From NCBI GenBank assembly GCA_002315875.1, contig DCIL01000084.1, forward strand, positions 33,166 to 49,029: a stretch of DNA of 15,864 nucleotides. Reading direction: 5' to 3'. The DNA is from Verrucomicrobia bacterium UBA1727 (GTDB lineage Bacteria > Verrucomicrobiota > Kiritimatiellia > RFP12 > UBA1067). A program made the position numbers and the translations under genes. The notes beneath the pieces were generated by a model. The model had not been told where the DNA came from, made no database searches, and was given only the letters and a program-made list of their open reading frames with translations. Below, one piece after another: positions 1 to 7,659 of the stretch (positions within the stretch are counted from its first letter, which is position 1; each line of letters starts with the position of its first letter).

Positions 1-367
1 TCTCGATCTCCGGCGCCATCCGACGATTTGTGAGCGCCATCTGAAACTCATACTCGAAGTCGCTGTAGACGCGAACGCCGCGGATGACCACCCGCGCCCC
101 TTCGCGACGGCAGAAATCGACGAGCAGACAATCGAGGAGCTTTACCTCGACGTTCTTGAGTCCCGCCTTCTCCACGTCTTCACTGATCATCTTCAGTCGC
201 GCCTTCGCATCGAAAAGCGCACCCTGCTTCTTGCTGGTCGCCGCGACCGCCACGATCAGTTTGTCATAGAGTTTCGCCGAACGCTGGATGAGGTCGAAGT
301 GACCGAGCGTCATCGGATCGAAAGTTCCGGGATAAACCGCAAGTTTCTCTGAAGATCTGGTTTTCAT
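1..367 (-). CDS. coaD: Phosphopantetheine adenylyltransferase (PPAT), 3' end cut by the window edge
   Basis: PPAT transfers AMP from ATP to 4'-phosphopantetheine, giving dephospho-CoA, the penultimate step of coenzyme A synthesis in the cytoplasm. I translated 122 codons from the ATG at 367. Residues 11-23 carry the nucleotidyltransferase signature YPGTFDPMTLGH, with the (T/H)xGH motif at T20-H23. Residues 96-122 carry the family block IRGVRVYSDFEYEF followed by MALTNRRMAPEIE. Bacterial PPATs are about 160 residues, so roughly 40 C-terminal residues, including the late ATP-binding serine-rich motif, lie outside the window. The start lies 12 bp after the thrC stop, so the two genes are probably cotranscribed. 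No convincing Shine-Dalgarno precedes the ATG. The N-terminus is about six residues longer than in many homologues, but no better start is visible. Confidence 0.95.
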   Translation of the reverse strand, partial: MKTRSSEKLAVYPGTFDPMTLGHFDLIQRSAKLYDKLIVAVAATSKKQGALFDAKARLKMISEDVEKAGLKNVEVKLLDCLLVDFCRREGARVVIRGVRVYSDFEYEFQMALTNRRMAPEIE

Positions 368-379
368 CTGTTCGATTGT

Positions 380-1774
380 TTAGAGGAGGTTACGCACGGT
401 GGAATCTATCTCTACAAGATCGACGGTCATCGTCTGCGCGATCGGCAACCGCTCGAGTTCGGCGAACGCCGGCGGCGGATCGACGAGCATGTCGCGTCCG
501 AACGCGCGCGCACAGGTCTCGGGGAACTTGTAGGCGGTCGCCGTCGCGGCGACAACCACCGGACGCCCCGCCTTCGGATACCCGAGATCTTTGGCGACTT
601 TGGTCGCGACCGCCGTATGCGGATCGACGAGATAGCCGCACTTCTCCTCGAGTCGGCGCATCTCGGACTCGGTCTCTTCAAGAGTCGCGACTCCGCCGCG
701 GAAGTCGGCGAAAAGCCGTGCCTTCGCCGCGTCGTTGAGCTCGTAGCGTCCCTTCGCCTTCAGGTCGGACATGAGCCGCGCGACCTCCTCACAGGCCGCG
801 GCGACATCGCCATCGTAGTTGAGCATCCAGAGAAGCCGCTCGACGTTGGACGAGATGCGGATGTCCATCGAGGGCGAATTGGTGACGGTAAACTTCTCGC
901 CAGGATCGTAGACACCGGTCTTGACAAAGCGCGAGAGGACATCGTTCACATTCGAGGCGACGACGAGCTCACCGATCGGAGAGCCGAGCTTCTTCGCATA
1001 ATAGGCGGCGAGGATGTTGCCGAAATTGCCCGAGGGCACGACGACATCGAACGCCTTGCCGAGCTTGGCGCCGGCAAGCATGTAGTAGGCGATCTGCGGA
1101 ATGAGGCGTCCCGTATTGATGGAATTCGCGGACGAAAGCGTCACCCCGGCCTTAGCCGCGGCATCCTGCATCTCCTTCGAAGCGAAGATGCGTTTGACCG
1201 CGGCCTGCGCATCATCGAAATTGCCGCGGATGCCGACCGCGTGCACGTTCGGCTCGGACGGCGTCGTCATCTGCAGCTTCTGGATGCGGGAAGTGCCGGT
1301 CGCAGGATAGTAGACGATGATCTCGGTGCCGTCCACACCGGCGAAACCCTGCATCGCGGCAGAACCGGTGTCGCCGCTCGTGGCGGTCAGTATGAGCACG
1401 CGCTTGCCGTTCGCCGCATGGCGCATGAAGACCGGAAGCATCGAAAGCGCAACATCCTTGAACGCACCGGTGCGACCGTGGAAAAGCTCGAGCATCTGCA
1501 TGCCATCGACTTCCCGAAGCGGAATCGGATCCGCATCGGGGAATCTGGACAGCAATCGGCGGATCGCCTCTTCACGGACCACTTCCGAAAAGTCATCAAA
1601 GAGCGCTCCGGTGACGAAACGCTCTGCCGCTTCCAGCGTGGAAAGATCTGCGCCATCCGCCTTCGGCATCGCATCCGGCAACGGAAGATAAAGTCCTCCG
1701 TCAGGGGCCAGTCCCTGGAACACGGTTTCGGGACCGCTTGCGGCGATCCCTTTACGAGTAGAAACGAATTTCAT
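380..1774 (-). CDS. thrC: Threonine synthase
   Basis: This PLP enzyme converts O-phospho-L-homoserine to L-threonine and phosphate in the cytoplasm. The 464-residue product is typical of the long bacterial/fungal ThrC class. It opens with MKFVSTRKG and an N-terminal block ending near residue 30 in APDGGLYLP, normal for this class. The Schiff-base lysine is K106 in GRTGAFKDVAL. A phosphate-binding loop TSGDTGSAA lies at about 132-140, and the family block PSGNFGNILAAYYAKKLG comes later. An in-frame ATG at 1846 would add 24 residues, but these overlap the 3' end of the upstream gene, do not resemble ThrC, and lie upstream of the predicted promoter. I therefore chose the ATG at 1774. There is no Shine-Dalgarno; the TTGACC/TATAAT promoter predicts a 5' leader of only a few bases. 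coaD follows 12 bp downstream. Confidence 0.95.
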   Translation of the reverse strand: MKFVSTRKGIAASGPETVFQGLAPDGGLYLPLPDAMPKADGADLSTLEAAERFVTGALFDDFSEVVREEAIRRLLSRFPDADPIPLREVDGMQMLELFHGRTGAFKDVALSMLPVFMRHAANGKRVLILTATSGDTGSAAMQGFAGVDGTEIIVYYPATGTSRIQKLQMTTPSEPNVHAVGIRGNFDDAQAAVKRIFASKEMQDAAAKAGVTLSSANSINTGRLIPQIAYYMLAGAKLGKAFDVVVPSGNFGNILAAYYAKKLGSPIGELVVASNVNDVLSRFVKTGVYDPGEKFTVTNSPSMDIRISSNVERLLWMLNYDGDVAAACEEVARLMSDLKAKGRYELNDAAKARLFADFRGGVATLEETESEMRRLEEKCGYLVDPHTAVATKVAKDLGYPKAGRPVVVAATATAYKFPETCARAFGRDMLVDPPPAFAELERLPIAQTMTVDLVEIDSTVRNLL

Positions 1775-1783
1775 AGCTTGAGA

Positions 1784-1813
1784 ATTATACAACAATCCTT
1801 CGCGCCCGGTCAA
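1784..1813 (-). promoter_or_regulatory. Predicted sigma-70-type promoter for thrC
   Basis: Read on the minus strand, TTGACC (1808-1813, five of six matches to consensus) is followed by an 18-bp spacer and a perfect TATAAT (1784-1789). Standard spacing puts the transcription start at about 1777-1779, only three to five bases before the thrC ATG at 1774. The -35 box falls on the extreme 5' side of the 40-bp gap, immediately beyond the upstream gene's stop codon. The boxes are seen directly; use as a promoter is inferred. Confidence 0.65.
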
Positions 1814-1814
1814 A

Positions 1815-2759
1815 CTATCGGAACACCTTGACCGAGGCGCCACCACGCTGATACGACTTTTCCGCGGCGTCCATCACCGCAAAGATCTCGAGCGTCTCCT
1901 CATTCGGCACCGGAACGATTCCCGTCTTGAAGAATTTGCAAATGCTCTCCACGAGCTTCATGTATCCCTCATAACCGCCGAGCGCAACCGGCTTGCCCTT
2001 CGCAGGGAACGCGAACCCGCCGTAGTCCCACTTCTTCATCTCCAACCTGAGCGTCGCGACGCGTCCGTCATACCACTTGAGCGAAACCTCGTCGCAGTCC
2101 TTGCCGACGGTGGTGCGCACCGACTCGACGCCGACGCCCATCACCGCGATCAGCGGCTCGAAGCCGTGGATTCCGTACCAGGTGTAGCGCGAATGCGTGC
2201 CCTGCTCCTCAATCGGCGACGGCGCGAAATAGTACGCGCCGGCGATCTTGCCGCGCTTGCCGGTGTAGCACTCCTGCTGGGCGTCCGCAAAACGCAGCGC
2301 CGAGGACGAAAAATACTTGGCGTTCATCTTCCGTCCGAGCTCGTAGATCTTCTTCGCATCGGCAAAATCATGGGCGATGGGCTTGTCGATGAAGACGAGC
2401 TTGCCGGACTTGAAGACCTCCTCGGCCTGCTCGAGGTGCGGACGCCCATCGCACGTCTCGAGGCACACGCAATCGACATTCGCCAGCAGTTCCGCAATCG
2501 AGTCCACCATCTTCACGCCCATCTTCTCAAGCTGCGGAATGTACTTCTCGTAGCGGTTGGTGGACGAGATGATGTCCTTAGAACCCCACTTGTAGGCGTG
2601 AGTCATCCTGAAGCCCTCGGCGAACGCCGGCTTCTTGACATTCATGATTTCGGTAAAGGCGATCGTGTGCGAGGTGTCGCACCCGATTACTCCGACCTTG
2701 AGTTCCGCCTTCACGCCCAACGCCGCACAGACCGCGGCAACCATCATCAGTTTCTTCAT
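1815..2759 (-). CDS. Exported Gfo/Idh/MocA-family oxidoreductase-like protein
   Basis: The 314-residue product has a Sec-type signal peptide (MKK, hydrophobic core, cleavage likely after A18 in GVKA), so it is probably periplasmic or secreted. After it comes a Rossmann-like start (KVGVIGCDTSHT, residues 21-32), the strand-helix pattern of a dinucleotide-binding domain, and the family's catalytic-lysine segment in the form FIDKP (K126; usually EKP). A later GIHGFEPL segment places H198 where family members carry a catalytic or substrate-binding histidine. The glycine-rich loop is atypical, because the third glycine of GxGxxG/A is replaced within CDTSH. Family members oxidise or reduce sugars and inositols with NAD(P); the substrate here cannot be read. 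An AAGGA Shine-Dalgarno lies 7 bases before the ATG. It is flanked by dinG (43-bp gap) and thrC (40-bp gap), each gap with its own -10 box, so it may be monocistronic. Confidence 0.8.
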   Translation of the reverse strand: MKKLMMVAAVCAALGVKAELKVGVIGCDTSHTIAFTEIMNVKKPAFAEGFRMTHAYKWGSKDIISSTNRYEKYIPQLEKMGVKMVDSIAELLANVDCVCLETCDGRPHLEQAEEVFKSGKLVFIDKPIAHDFADAKKIYELGRKMNAKYFSSSALRFADAQQECYTGKRGKIAGAYYFAPSPIEEQGTHSRYTWYGIHGFEPLIAVMGVGVESVRTTVGKDCDEVSLKWYDGRVATLRLEMKKWDYGGFAFPAKGKPVALGGYEGYMKLVESICKFFKTGIVPVPNEETLEIFAVMDAAEKSYQRGGASVKVFR

Positions 2760-2766
2760 TTCTTTT

Positions 2767-2771
2767 TCCTT
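2767..2771 (-). promoter_or_regulatory. Ribosome binding site of the Gfo/Idh/MocA-like gene
   Basis: AAGGA on the minus strand, 7 bases upstream of the ATG at 2759. It supports that start, which also begins a clear signal peptide. Confidence 0.6.
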
Positions 2772-2801
2772 ATCATAGCGTCAGTGTATTGTCGCCCGAA
2801 T

Positions 2802-2810
2802 ATTATACCA
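2802..2810 (-). promoter_or_regulatory. Predicted extended -10 promoter for the Gfo/Idh/MocA-like gene
   Basis: On the minus strand TGGTATAAT is a perfect -10 hexamer (2802-2807) with the TGn extension. It overlaps the dinG stop codon. No good -35 box is visible 17-18 bp upstream, which fits an extended -10 promoter. The predicted start near 2795 gives a leader of about 35 bases that includes the AAGGA site. No terminator hairpin is visible between dinG and this gene, so readthrough is also possible. Confidence 0.55.
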
Positions 2811-4941
2811 AATCGTGGACCATGAAATCGCTGCCGTTGATGCGGGCGAAAAGTTCATCCGCGGAAGTGACCGTATGGACGGTGGTGGGAATCGAACGGC
2901 GGAAGGACACCGCGTAGTTCTTCGTCGCGATGCGCGGATCGGTAATGACCACGACGCCACGATCGGACTTACAGCGGATGAGGCGTCCGAAACCTTGTCG
3001 AAACTTGATCACCGCTTCGGGAAGCGCATAGTCACGGAACGGACTTCCCCCCGCTCGCTCAATCGCCTCGCTTCTCGCCTCGATCACGGGATCGCCCACC
3101 ATCGCAAACGGCAGTCGGGTGATGACGACGCACGAAAGCGCCGGACCAGAAACGTCCACGCCTTCCCAGAACGACTGCGAGCCGAAGAGGACGACTCCTC
3201 CGTCCGCCTCGGCTTCGCGAAGCTCTTTCGTCATCCGCTCGCGTGTCATACCCTCACCCTGCACGAGCAGCCTAAGTCCGGCCGCCTCCAATTCGCCGCG
3301 GCAAAGCCCAGCGACATCATTCATCATCTCGTAGCTCGTAAAAAGCACGAGAGTGCGTCCGCGTGTAAGCGTAAAGAGTCGCGGCAACAGTGATGCGAGA
3401 CGCGAGGAATAGCCGGTGGCGTCCGCCGACGGATCGGGCAGACAATCGAGTCCGAGCGCGAGCGACTGCCGGAAATAATCGAACGGCGAGTCCGCCACCA
3501 CCGCCTGGTAGCGCTCGGGCGGAGTGTCCGGCAACGGACTGAATCCGAGCCGCCGCGACATGTACTTGAAGTCCTTTCCGACCCGCAGCGTCGCCGAGCA
3601 GAGCACGACCGAATCCTTCATCTCGTAAAACATCTTGCGAAGATCGTCCGCCACCGAAAGCGGCGCGGCCACCAGCCGCAGATACGACCGACGGCGCTCG
3701 GTGCGCACGCGCTCCACCCAATAGGCATGCGTCGGCTTCTCGCCGGCGATGACGAAGACGGACTCATTCAGGAGCGAGAGCAGCTGATTCGCGTCGGACA
3801 TGAGACGCAACACGAGATCGCCGTCTTCGAGCTTATCGCAGTAATCGTGAAGATAATGAATGAGCTCGAGCATCGGCCGTTCGAAGGCCGCTTGCAGTTC
3901 CCGAAGACGTGGGACCTCCGGAAAATAATCGGCATCCGCCCGATAGCGCCGCATCTCCGTCTTCGCTGGCAGAATCTTCCCGCAATGCGAGATGAGCGCA
4001 TCCGCCGCGGCGAGAACGTCCGCCGCCCGCGGCCCCGCCTCGCGATGCCGCCGAAGAAGTCGCTTGATGACGCGGCCCATGTTGGGAAGCGAGAACTCCG
4101 CGCTCAGGAAGTCCGTGGCGATCGCCTCGAGATTGTGCGCCTCGTCCATCACCAACCGTCCGTAAGCCGGCAGGATTCCGCTCCCGGGTCCCGTCGCCTC
4201 CGCGAGGACGAGCGAATGGTTGACCACGATGAGATGGGATTCCGCTGCTCGTTTGCGCGCCCTGTAGACGAAGCATTGGGCGTAGTACGGACATTTCCTG
4301 CCGCTGCACTCGTCGCCGGGACGCGACAACTGCGAGCGGGGCAGTCCGTCGTAATCGTCAAGATCGCCGTCCTTCGTCTTCCTTAGCCACTCTATGAAGC
4401 TGGGTATCGCCTCCTGTTCCTCGGCGGACATCGTCCAGTAGCCAGCGGCAAAGAACTCGTCCACCGCCTTGAGACAGAGATAGTTGGTGCGCCCCTTAAG
4501 AAGTGCGACCCGAAAGTTGCGGCGATCGGGACCGAGCACGCCGAGCGCATGCGGGATATCGGACGATAGCAGCTGACTCTGAAGGTTACGGGTCGCGGTG
4601 GAGACGACGACCGGCGTGTCGTTGATCCAAGCCCAACGGACCGAGGGCACGAGATAACCGAGCGACTTGCCGACTCCCGTGCCCGCCTCGATCATGAGAT
4701 GACGCCGCTCGTTGAAGGCGCTCGCAATCGCACCGGCCATGTCGATCTGTCCGGGACGTTCCTCGTAACCCTTCATCCGTCCGAGCGTGCCCCCTTTGCG
4801 CAAATGGTCCCGAATCGCCTCGACATCAAGCTGCGAACAGTCCTCGTGACTTGGCAGATGACGAGTCACCTGGGACTCTTCGCGGACGGGTATTATATCG
4901 GCCCATTTCGGATCCGCGACGAATTTCGCCGCGTCCGTCAT
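2803..4941 (-). CDS. dinG: DinG-type ATP-dependent DNA helicase with iron-sulfur cluster
   Basis: This is an XPD/DinG-family superfamily 2 helicase of 712 residues, which in characterised relatives unwinds DNA 5' to 3' and helps resolve R-loops and damaged forks. Motifs in order: Q-motif-like YEERPGQ (about 59-65), Walker A AGTGVGKS (86-93, K92), VVSTATRNLQSQL (motif Ia), DEAH box at 266-269, VLCSATL (motif III), FGSQSFWEGVDVSG (motif V) and QGFGRLIR (motif VI). Four cysteines, C156, C212, C217 and C223, match the C...C-x4-C-x5-C pattern of the E. coli DinG 4Fe-4S cluster. There is no exonuclease domain. The ATG at 4941 overlaps the upstream exoribonuclease stop as ATGA, implying translational coupling. 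About 55 residues precede the conserved core, so M56 is an alternative start (see finding). Last gene of the pal-to-dinG operon. Confidence 0.93.
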   Translation of the reverse strand: MTDAAKFVADPKWADIIPVREESQVTRHLPSHEDCSQLDVEAIRDHLRKGGTLGRMKGYEERPGQIDMAGAIASAFNERRHLMIEAGTGVGKSLGYLVPSVRWAWINDTPVVVSTATRNLQSQLLSSDIPHALGVLGPDRRNFRVALLKGRTNYLCLKAVDEFFAAGYWTMSAEEQEAIPSFIEWLRKTKDGDLDDYDGLPRSQLSRPGDECSGRKCPYYAQCFVYRARKRAAESHLIVVNHSLVLAEATGPGSGILPAYGRLVMDEAHNLEAIATDFLSAEFSLPNMGRVIKRLLRRHREAGPRAADVLAAADALISHCGKILPAKTEMRRYRADADYFPEVPRLRELQAAFERPMLELIHYLHDYCDKLEDGDLVLRLMSDANQLLSLLNESVFVIAGEKPTHAYWVERVRTERRRSYLRLVAAPLSVADDLRKMFYEMKDSVVLCSATLRVGKDFKYMSRRLGFSPLPDTPPERYQAVVADSPFDYFRQSLALGLDCLPDPSADATGYSSRLASLLPRLFTLTRGRTLVLFTSYEMMNDVAGLCRGELEAAGLRLLVQGEGMTRERMTKELREAEADGGVVLFGSQSFWEGVDVSGPALSCVVITRLPFAMVGDPVIEARSEAIERAGGSPFRDYALPEAVIKFRQGFGRLIRCKSDRGVVVITDPRIATKNYAVSFRRSIPTTVHTVTSADELFARINGSDFMVHDLV

Positions 4942-6368
4942 CTGCGGCGGCGGGGATTCTTACGCTCGATCACCGGAACGAAATCGAGCCGGCGGTTGCG
5001 GAAATCTACGGACGCGACATGGACGCGCAACTTGTCCCCGATATGCCAGCTCTCGCCTCCCGGCGCCGAAAGCGAGCCGTCCGACTCATTGTAGCGGACG
5101 AACTTATGGGACAAAAGCGAGACATGGACAAGCCCCGAAACCGCAATCTCGGGAATCTCGACGAAGCATCCGAACGGCATGCACTTCGAGACGATTGCAT
5201 CGTAGTCGATCACGCAGCGGGACGAAAGCTGCTCTTCGAGAAACTCGTACTTCTTCTCCTCGACCGATTCGCGCTCTGCCTCCTGCGCCTCAATTTCCTT
5301 CTCGCTCGACTGCTGCGCCCATCGCGCAAGCAGCTTCGGGGGACGCTTCGCCTTCTTCGCGCCGCCCGTGAGGTAGTCCGCCAGCTGCCGATGAAGCGTC
5401 AGGTCAGGATAGCGACGAATAGGCGAGGTGAAGTGCGCGTAGTATTTCTTCGCAAGTCCAAAATGTCCGATTCTCGCGGAATCGTAAACCGCCTTCTTCA
5501 TCGAGCGGAGGATCATCACCGAAATCGTATCGTAAAGCGGATGCGTCTTGATGGACTTGAGGAACTGCGAGAAGACCTTGGGATTGGCGATGTTGCCCAT
5601 CTTCACGCCGAGACCGCGCAATTCGGCGCGCAGCATCAGCAGCTTCTCGTCATCCGGCGACTCGTGAAGACGCGCAAGAATCTTGACCCCATGCGTCCAG
5701 AGCTCAGTCGCCACCGCCTCGTTCGCCGCCACCATACACTCCTCGATCATCTGGTGCGACTCGTCGTAGGGACGCCGCACGATGCCGGTCATGAAGCCGC
5801 TTTCATCGAGCTGCACCTCGGCATCCGGCGTTTCCAGATCGAGCGCCCCCGCGGCAAAACGCGCGGCGCGCAGCTGCTGGGCAAGCGCGGAAATCTCACG
5901 AATCACCTTCGCCTCGCGCTTGCCGATCTTGGGCGATTGACGTCCGGCGATGACGGACATCACCTCCTCGTAGGCGAAGCGGACCTTCGAGCGGATCACC
6001 GACTTCGCAAACGAACGGTGAATCATCACACCATTCTTGTCAAAGGTCATGAAGACGGAAAACGTAAGCCGATCGACTCCCGGCAGAAGCGAGCACTCTC
6101 CGTTCGAAAGCTCCTCGGGCAGCATCGGCTCGACATGATCAACGTAGTAAACGGAAGTGCCGCGCTCGTAGGCGCGACGGTCGAGGGGACTGCCGGGTTT
6201 GACGAAATGCGAGACATCTGCAATATGCACACCGAGCACGCGGTTGCCCTTGCGGTCCGTCTCGAGCGAGAGCGCGTCATCGTAGTCGCGCGCAGTCACG
6301 GGATCGCAGGTGAAGATGAATTTCTTGCGCAGATCGAGGCGCTTCTCAGCCGACGACGAGTTCTTCAT
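4938..6368 (-). CDS. rnr: Short RNase R/RNase II-family 3'-5' exoribonuclease (RNB + S1 only)
   Basis: RNB-family enzymes degrade RNA processively from the 3' end. This 476-residue protein starts almost directly in the RNB domain. The four metal-binding aspartates are all present (D22, D28, D30, D31, in CDPVTARDYDDAL), with the same spacing as D201/D207/D209/D210 of E. coli RNase II. The conserved block HFTSPIRRYPDL is at 312-323. A charged helical stretch (about 345-380) leads to an S1 RNA-binding domain (about 384-463) and a basic tail (NPRRRR). Typical RNase R is 650-810 residues because of N-terminal cold-shock OB domains; these are absent. The upstream sequence is intact trkH in another frame, so this is not an obvious frameshift. 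A GAGG motif lies about 8 bases before the ATG. It overlaps trkH by 23 bp and dinG by 4 bp. Confidence 0.9.
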   Translation of the reverse strand: MKNSSSAEKRLDLRKKFIFTCDPVTARDYDDALSLETDRKGNRVLGVHIADVSHFVKPGSPLDRRAYERGTSVYYVDHVEPMLPEELSNGECSLLPGVDRLTFSVFMTFDKNGVMIHRSFAKSVIRSKVRFAYEEVMSVIAGRQSPKIGKREAKVIREISALAQQLRAARFAAGALDLETPDAEVQLDESGFMTGIVRRPYDESHQMIEECMVAANEAVATELWTHGVKILARLHESPDDEKLLMLRAELRGLGVKMGNIANPKVFSQFLKSIKTHPLYDTISVMILRSMKKAVYDSARIGHFGLAKKYYAHFTSPIRRYPDLTLHRQLADYLTGGAKKAKRPPKLLARWAQQSSEKEIEAQEAERESVEEKKYEFLEEQLSSRCVIDYDAIVSKCMPFGCFVEIPEIAVSGLVHVSLLSHKFVRYNESDGSLSAPGGESWHIGDKLRVHVASVDFRNRRLDFVPVIERKNPRRRR

Positions 6369-7659
6369 GGGGATACCTCAGGTGTTTCTTGGTTTCGCGA
6401 TCACCGATGAGCATGACGACCGAAAGCGCACCGAGCCGTCCGAGGAACATGGCGACCATGATGACTCCGCGCCCGGCAGCGGATAACGAAGAGGTGGTGT
6501 CGCCGACGGAAAGGCCGGTCGTGGTGATGGCGGACACCGCCTCGAAGAAGAGATCGTGGATGTTGACCTGGGTGCGGGTTTCGGTCAGCGTCAGCGCCGC
6601 GACCACGAGCCAGATCAACGCGGCGAGGGTGACGACGATGACGATCGATTCGCGGACGATGTCATAGGGCACGGAACGCCCGGAAATCACCGTCTCCTGT
6701 TCACCGCGGCACATCGCCCTGAGAGTATAGATGATGACGGCGAGCGTCGTCACCTTGATACCTGCCGCCGCCGAGCCGGGTCCGCCGCCGATGAACATCA
6801 GCACCTCGTAGACGAGACGCGTGAGGGGTTTAAGTGACTCGACCGGCACGATGGTGAAGCCACAGGTGCGCGGCGTCACCGCCTGGAAGAAGGCGACGGT
6901 GAAACGGTCAACCCTGTCGTAGATCGAAAGCGCACCGTTCCACTCCAGAACGAGGAAGAAGACAAAGGCGAGCGCCAGCAGATAGAAGGTTACGCGAAGT
7001 ACCACCCGAGTATGGAGCGTGAGGCGCCCGCGCGCGCCGGACATTCGGCGGAGGAACTTGAAGGTGCAGAGATTGAAGATCACCAGAAAGCCGATGCCGC
7101 CAAGAATCGTCTCCATCGCCATAACTCCGATCACATACGGATCGCGGGCAAAAGTCGAAATCGAACCGGGAAGAATTGAGAAGCCGGCGTTGCAGAAACT
7201 CATTACCGAAAAGAATACCGACTGATACCAGTCGTGGAAGCGCAGATTCAGCAGCACGGCGCCGATGCTTTCGATGACGACCATCGAGCCGACGACCCAG
7301 AGGATGAGCCCCTTAAGTCCGCGAATCTGCGTCACCCCGTATGCATTCATCAGCGAGAACTCGCGAGAAAGCGAAAGCCGACGCCCGATGGCGACGAGGA
7401 GGAACGTGCCGATCGTCATCAATCCGAGACAGCCGAATTCAACCAGAATCATCAACGCGATCTGTCCCACCCGCGAATACTCACGCGCAATGTCCACCAC
7501 GGTGAGCCCCGTCACGCAAACGGCCGAGGTCGCGGTGAAGAGCGCGGACGAATAATCTCCCCACGTTCCAGCATTGCGAGCGTAGGGGGAAGAAAGAACA
7601 ATCGCGCCGACCACGATCAGCGCGAGGAAACCGAAGGCGATGGAGACGCGACGTCTCAC
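6346..7659 (-). CDS. ktrB: TrkH/KtrB-type potassium uptake membrane subunit
   Basis: This inner-membrane K+ translocating subunit (437 residues, the usual KtrB size) has four pore-loop repeats. The filter segments are visible around residues 46-52 (AVCVTGLT), 154-161 (SFCNAGFS), 264-269 (RTCGFT) and 379-384 (TTTGLS), each with the key glycine. The intramembrane gating loop of the third repeat, GGGPGSAAAGIK, lies at 291-302. The C-terminus HLRYPHEELVVG resembles the common KtrB ending. The start is GTG at 7659, because GTGA overlaps the tatC stop by 4 bp and an AAGGAGAAGGGA stretch precedes it. KtrB/TrkH normally works with a cytoplasmic nucleotide-binding RCK subunit (KtrA/TrkA); none is encoded in this window. 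The 3' end overlaps rnr by 23 bp. TrkH versus KtrB assignment is less certain than the family. Confidence 0.92.
   Translation of the reverse strand: MRRRVSIAFGFLALIVVGAIVLSSPYARNAGTWGDYSSALFTATSAVCVTGLTVVDIAREYSRVGQIALMILVEFGCLGLMTIGTFLLVAIGRRLSLSREFSLMNAYGVTQIRGLKGLILWVVGSMVVIESIGAVLLNLRFHDWYQSVFFSVMSFCNAGFSILPGSISTFARDPYVIGVMAMETILGGIGFLVIFNLCTFKFLRRMSGARGRLTLHTRVVLRVTFYLLALAFVFFLVLEWNGALSIYDRVDRFTVAFFQAVTPRTCGFTIVPVESLKPLTRLVYEVLMFIGGGPGSAAAGIKVTTLAVIIYTLRAMCRGEQETVISGRSVPYDIVRESIVIVVTLAALIWLVVAALTLTETRTQVNIHDLFFEAVSAITTTGLSVGDTTSSLSAAGRGVIMVAMFLGRLGALSVVMLIGDRETKKHLRYPHEELVVG

Noticed and set aside
1775..1846. N-terminal extension of thrC to an upstream ATG
   Set aside because: The extra 24 residues overlap the end of the upstream gene, do not resemble ThrC and lie upstream of the predicted transcription start.
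4851..6410. Long open frame on the plus strand (519 codons) opposite rnr and dinG
   Set aside because: It is antisense to two clear genes, its translation is Arg/Leu/His-rich with no recognisable domain, and such shadows are common opposite GC-rich genes.
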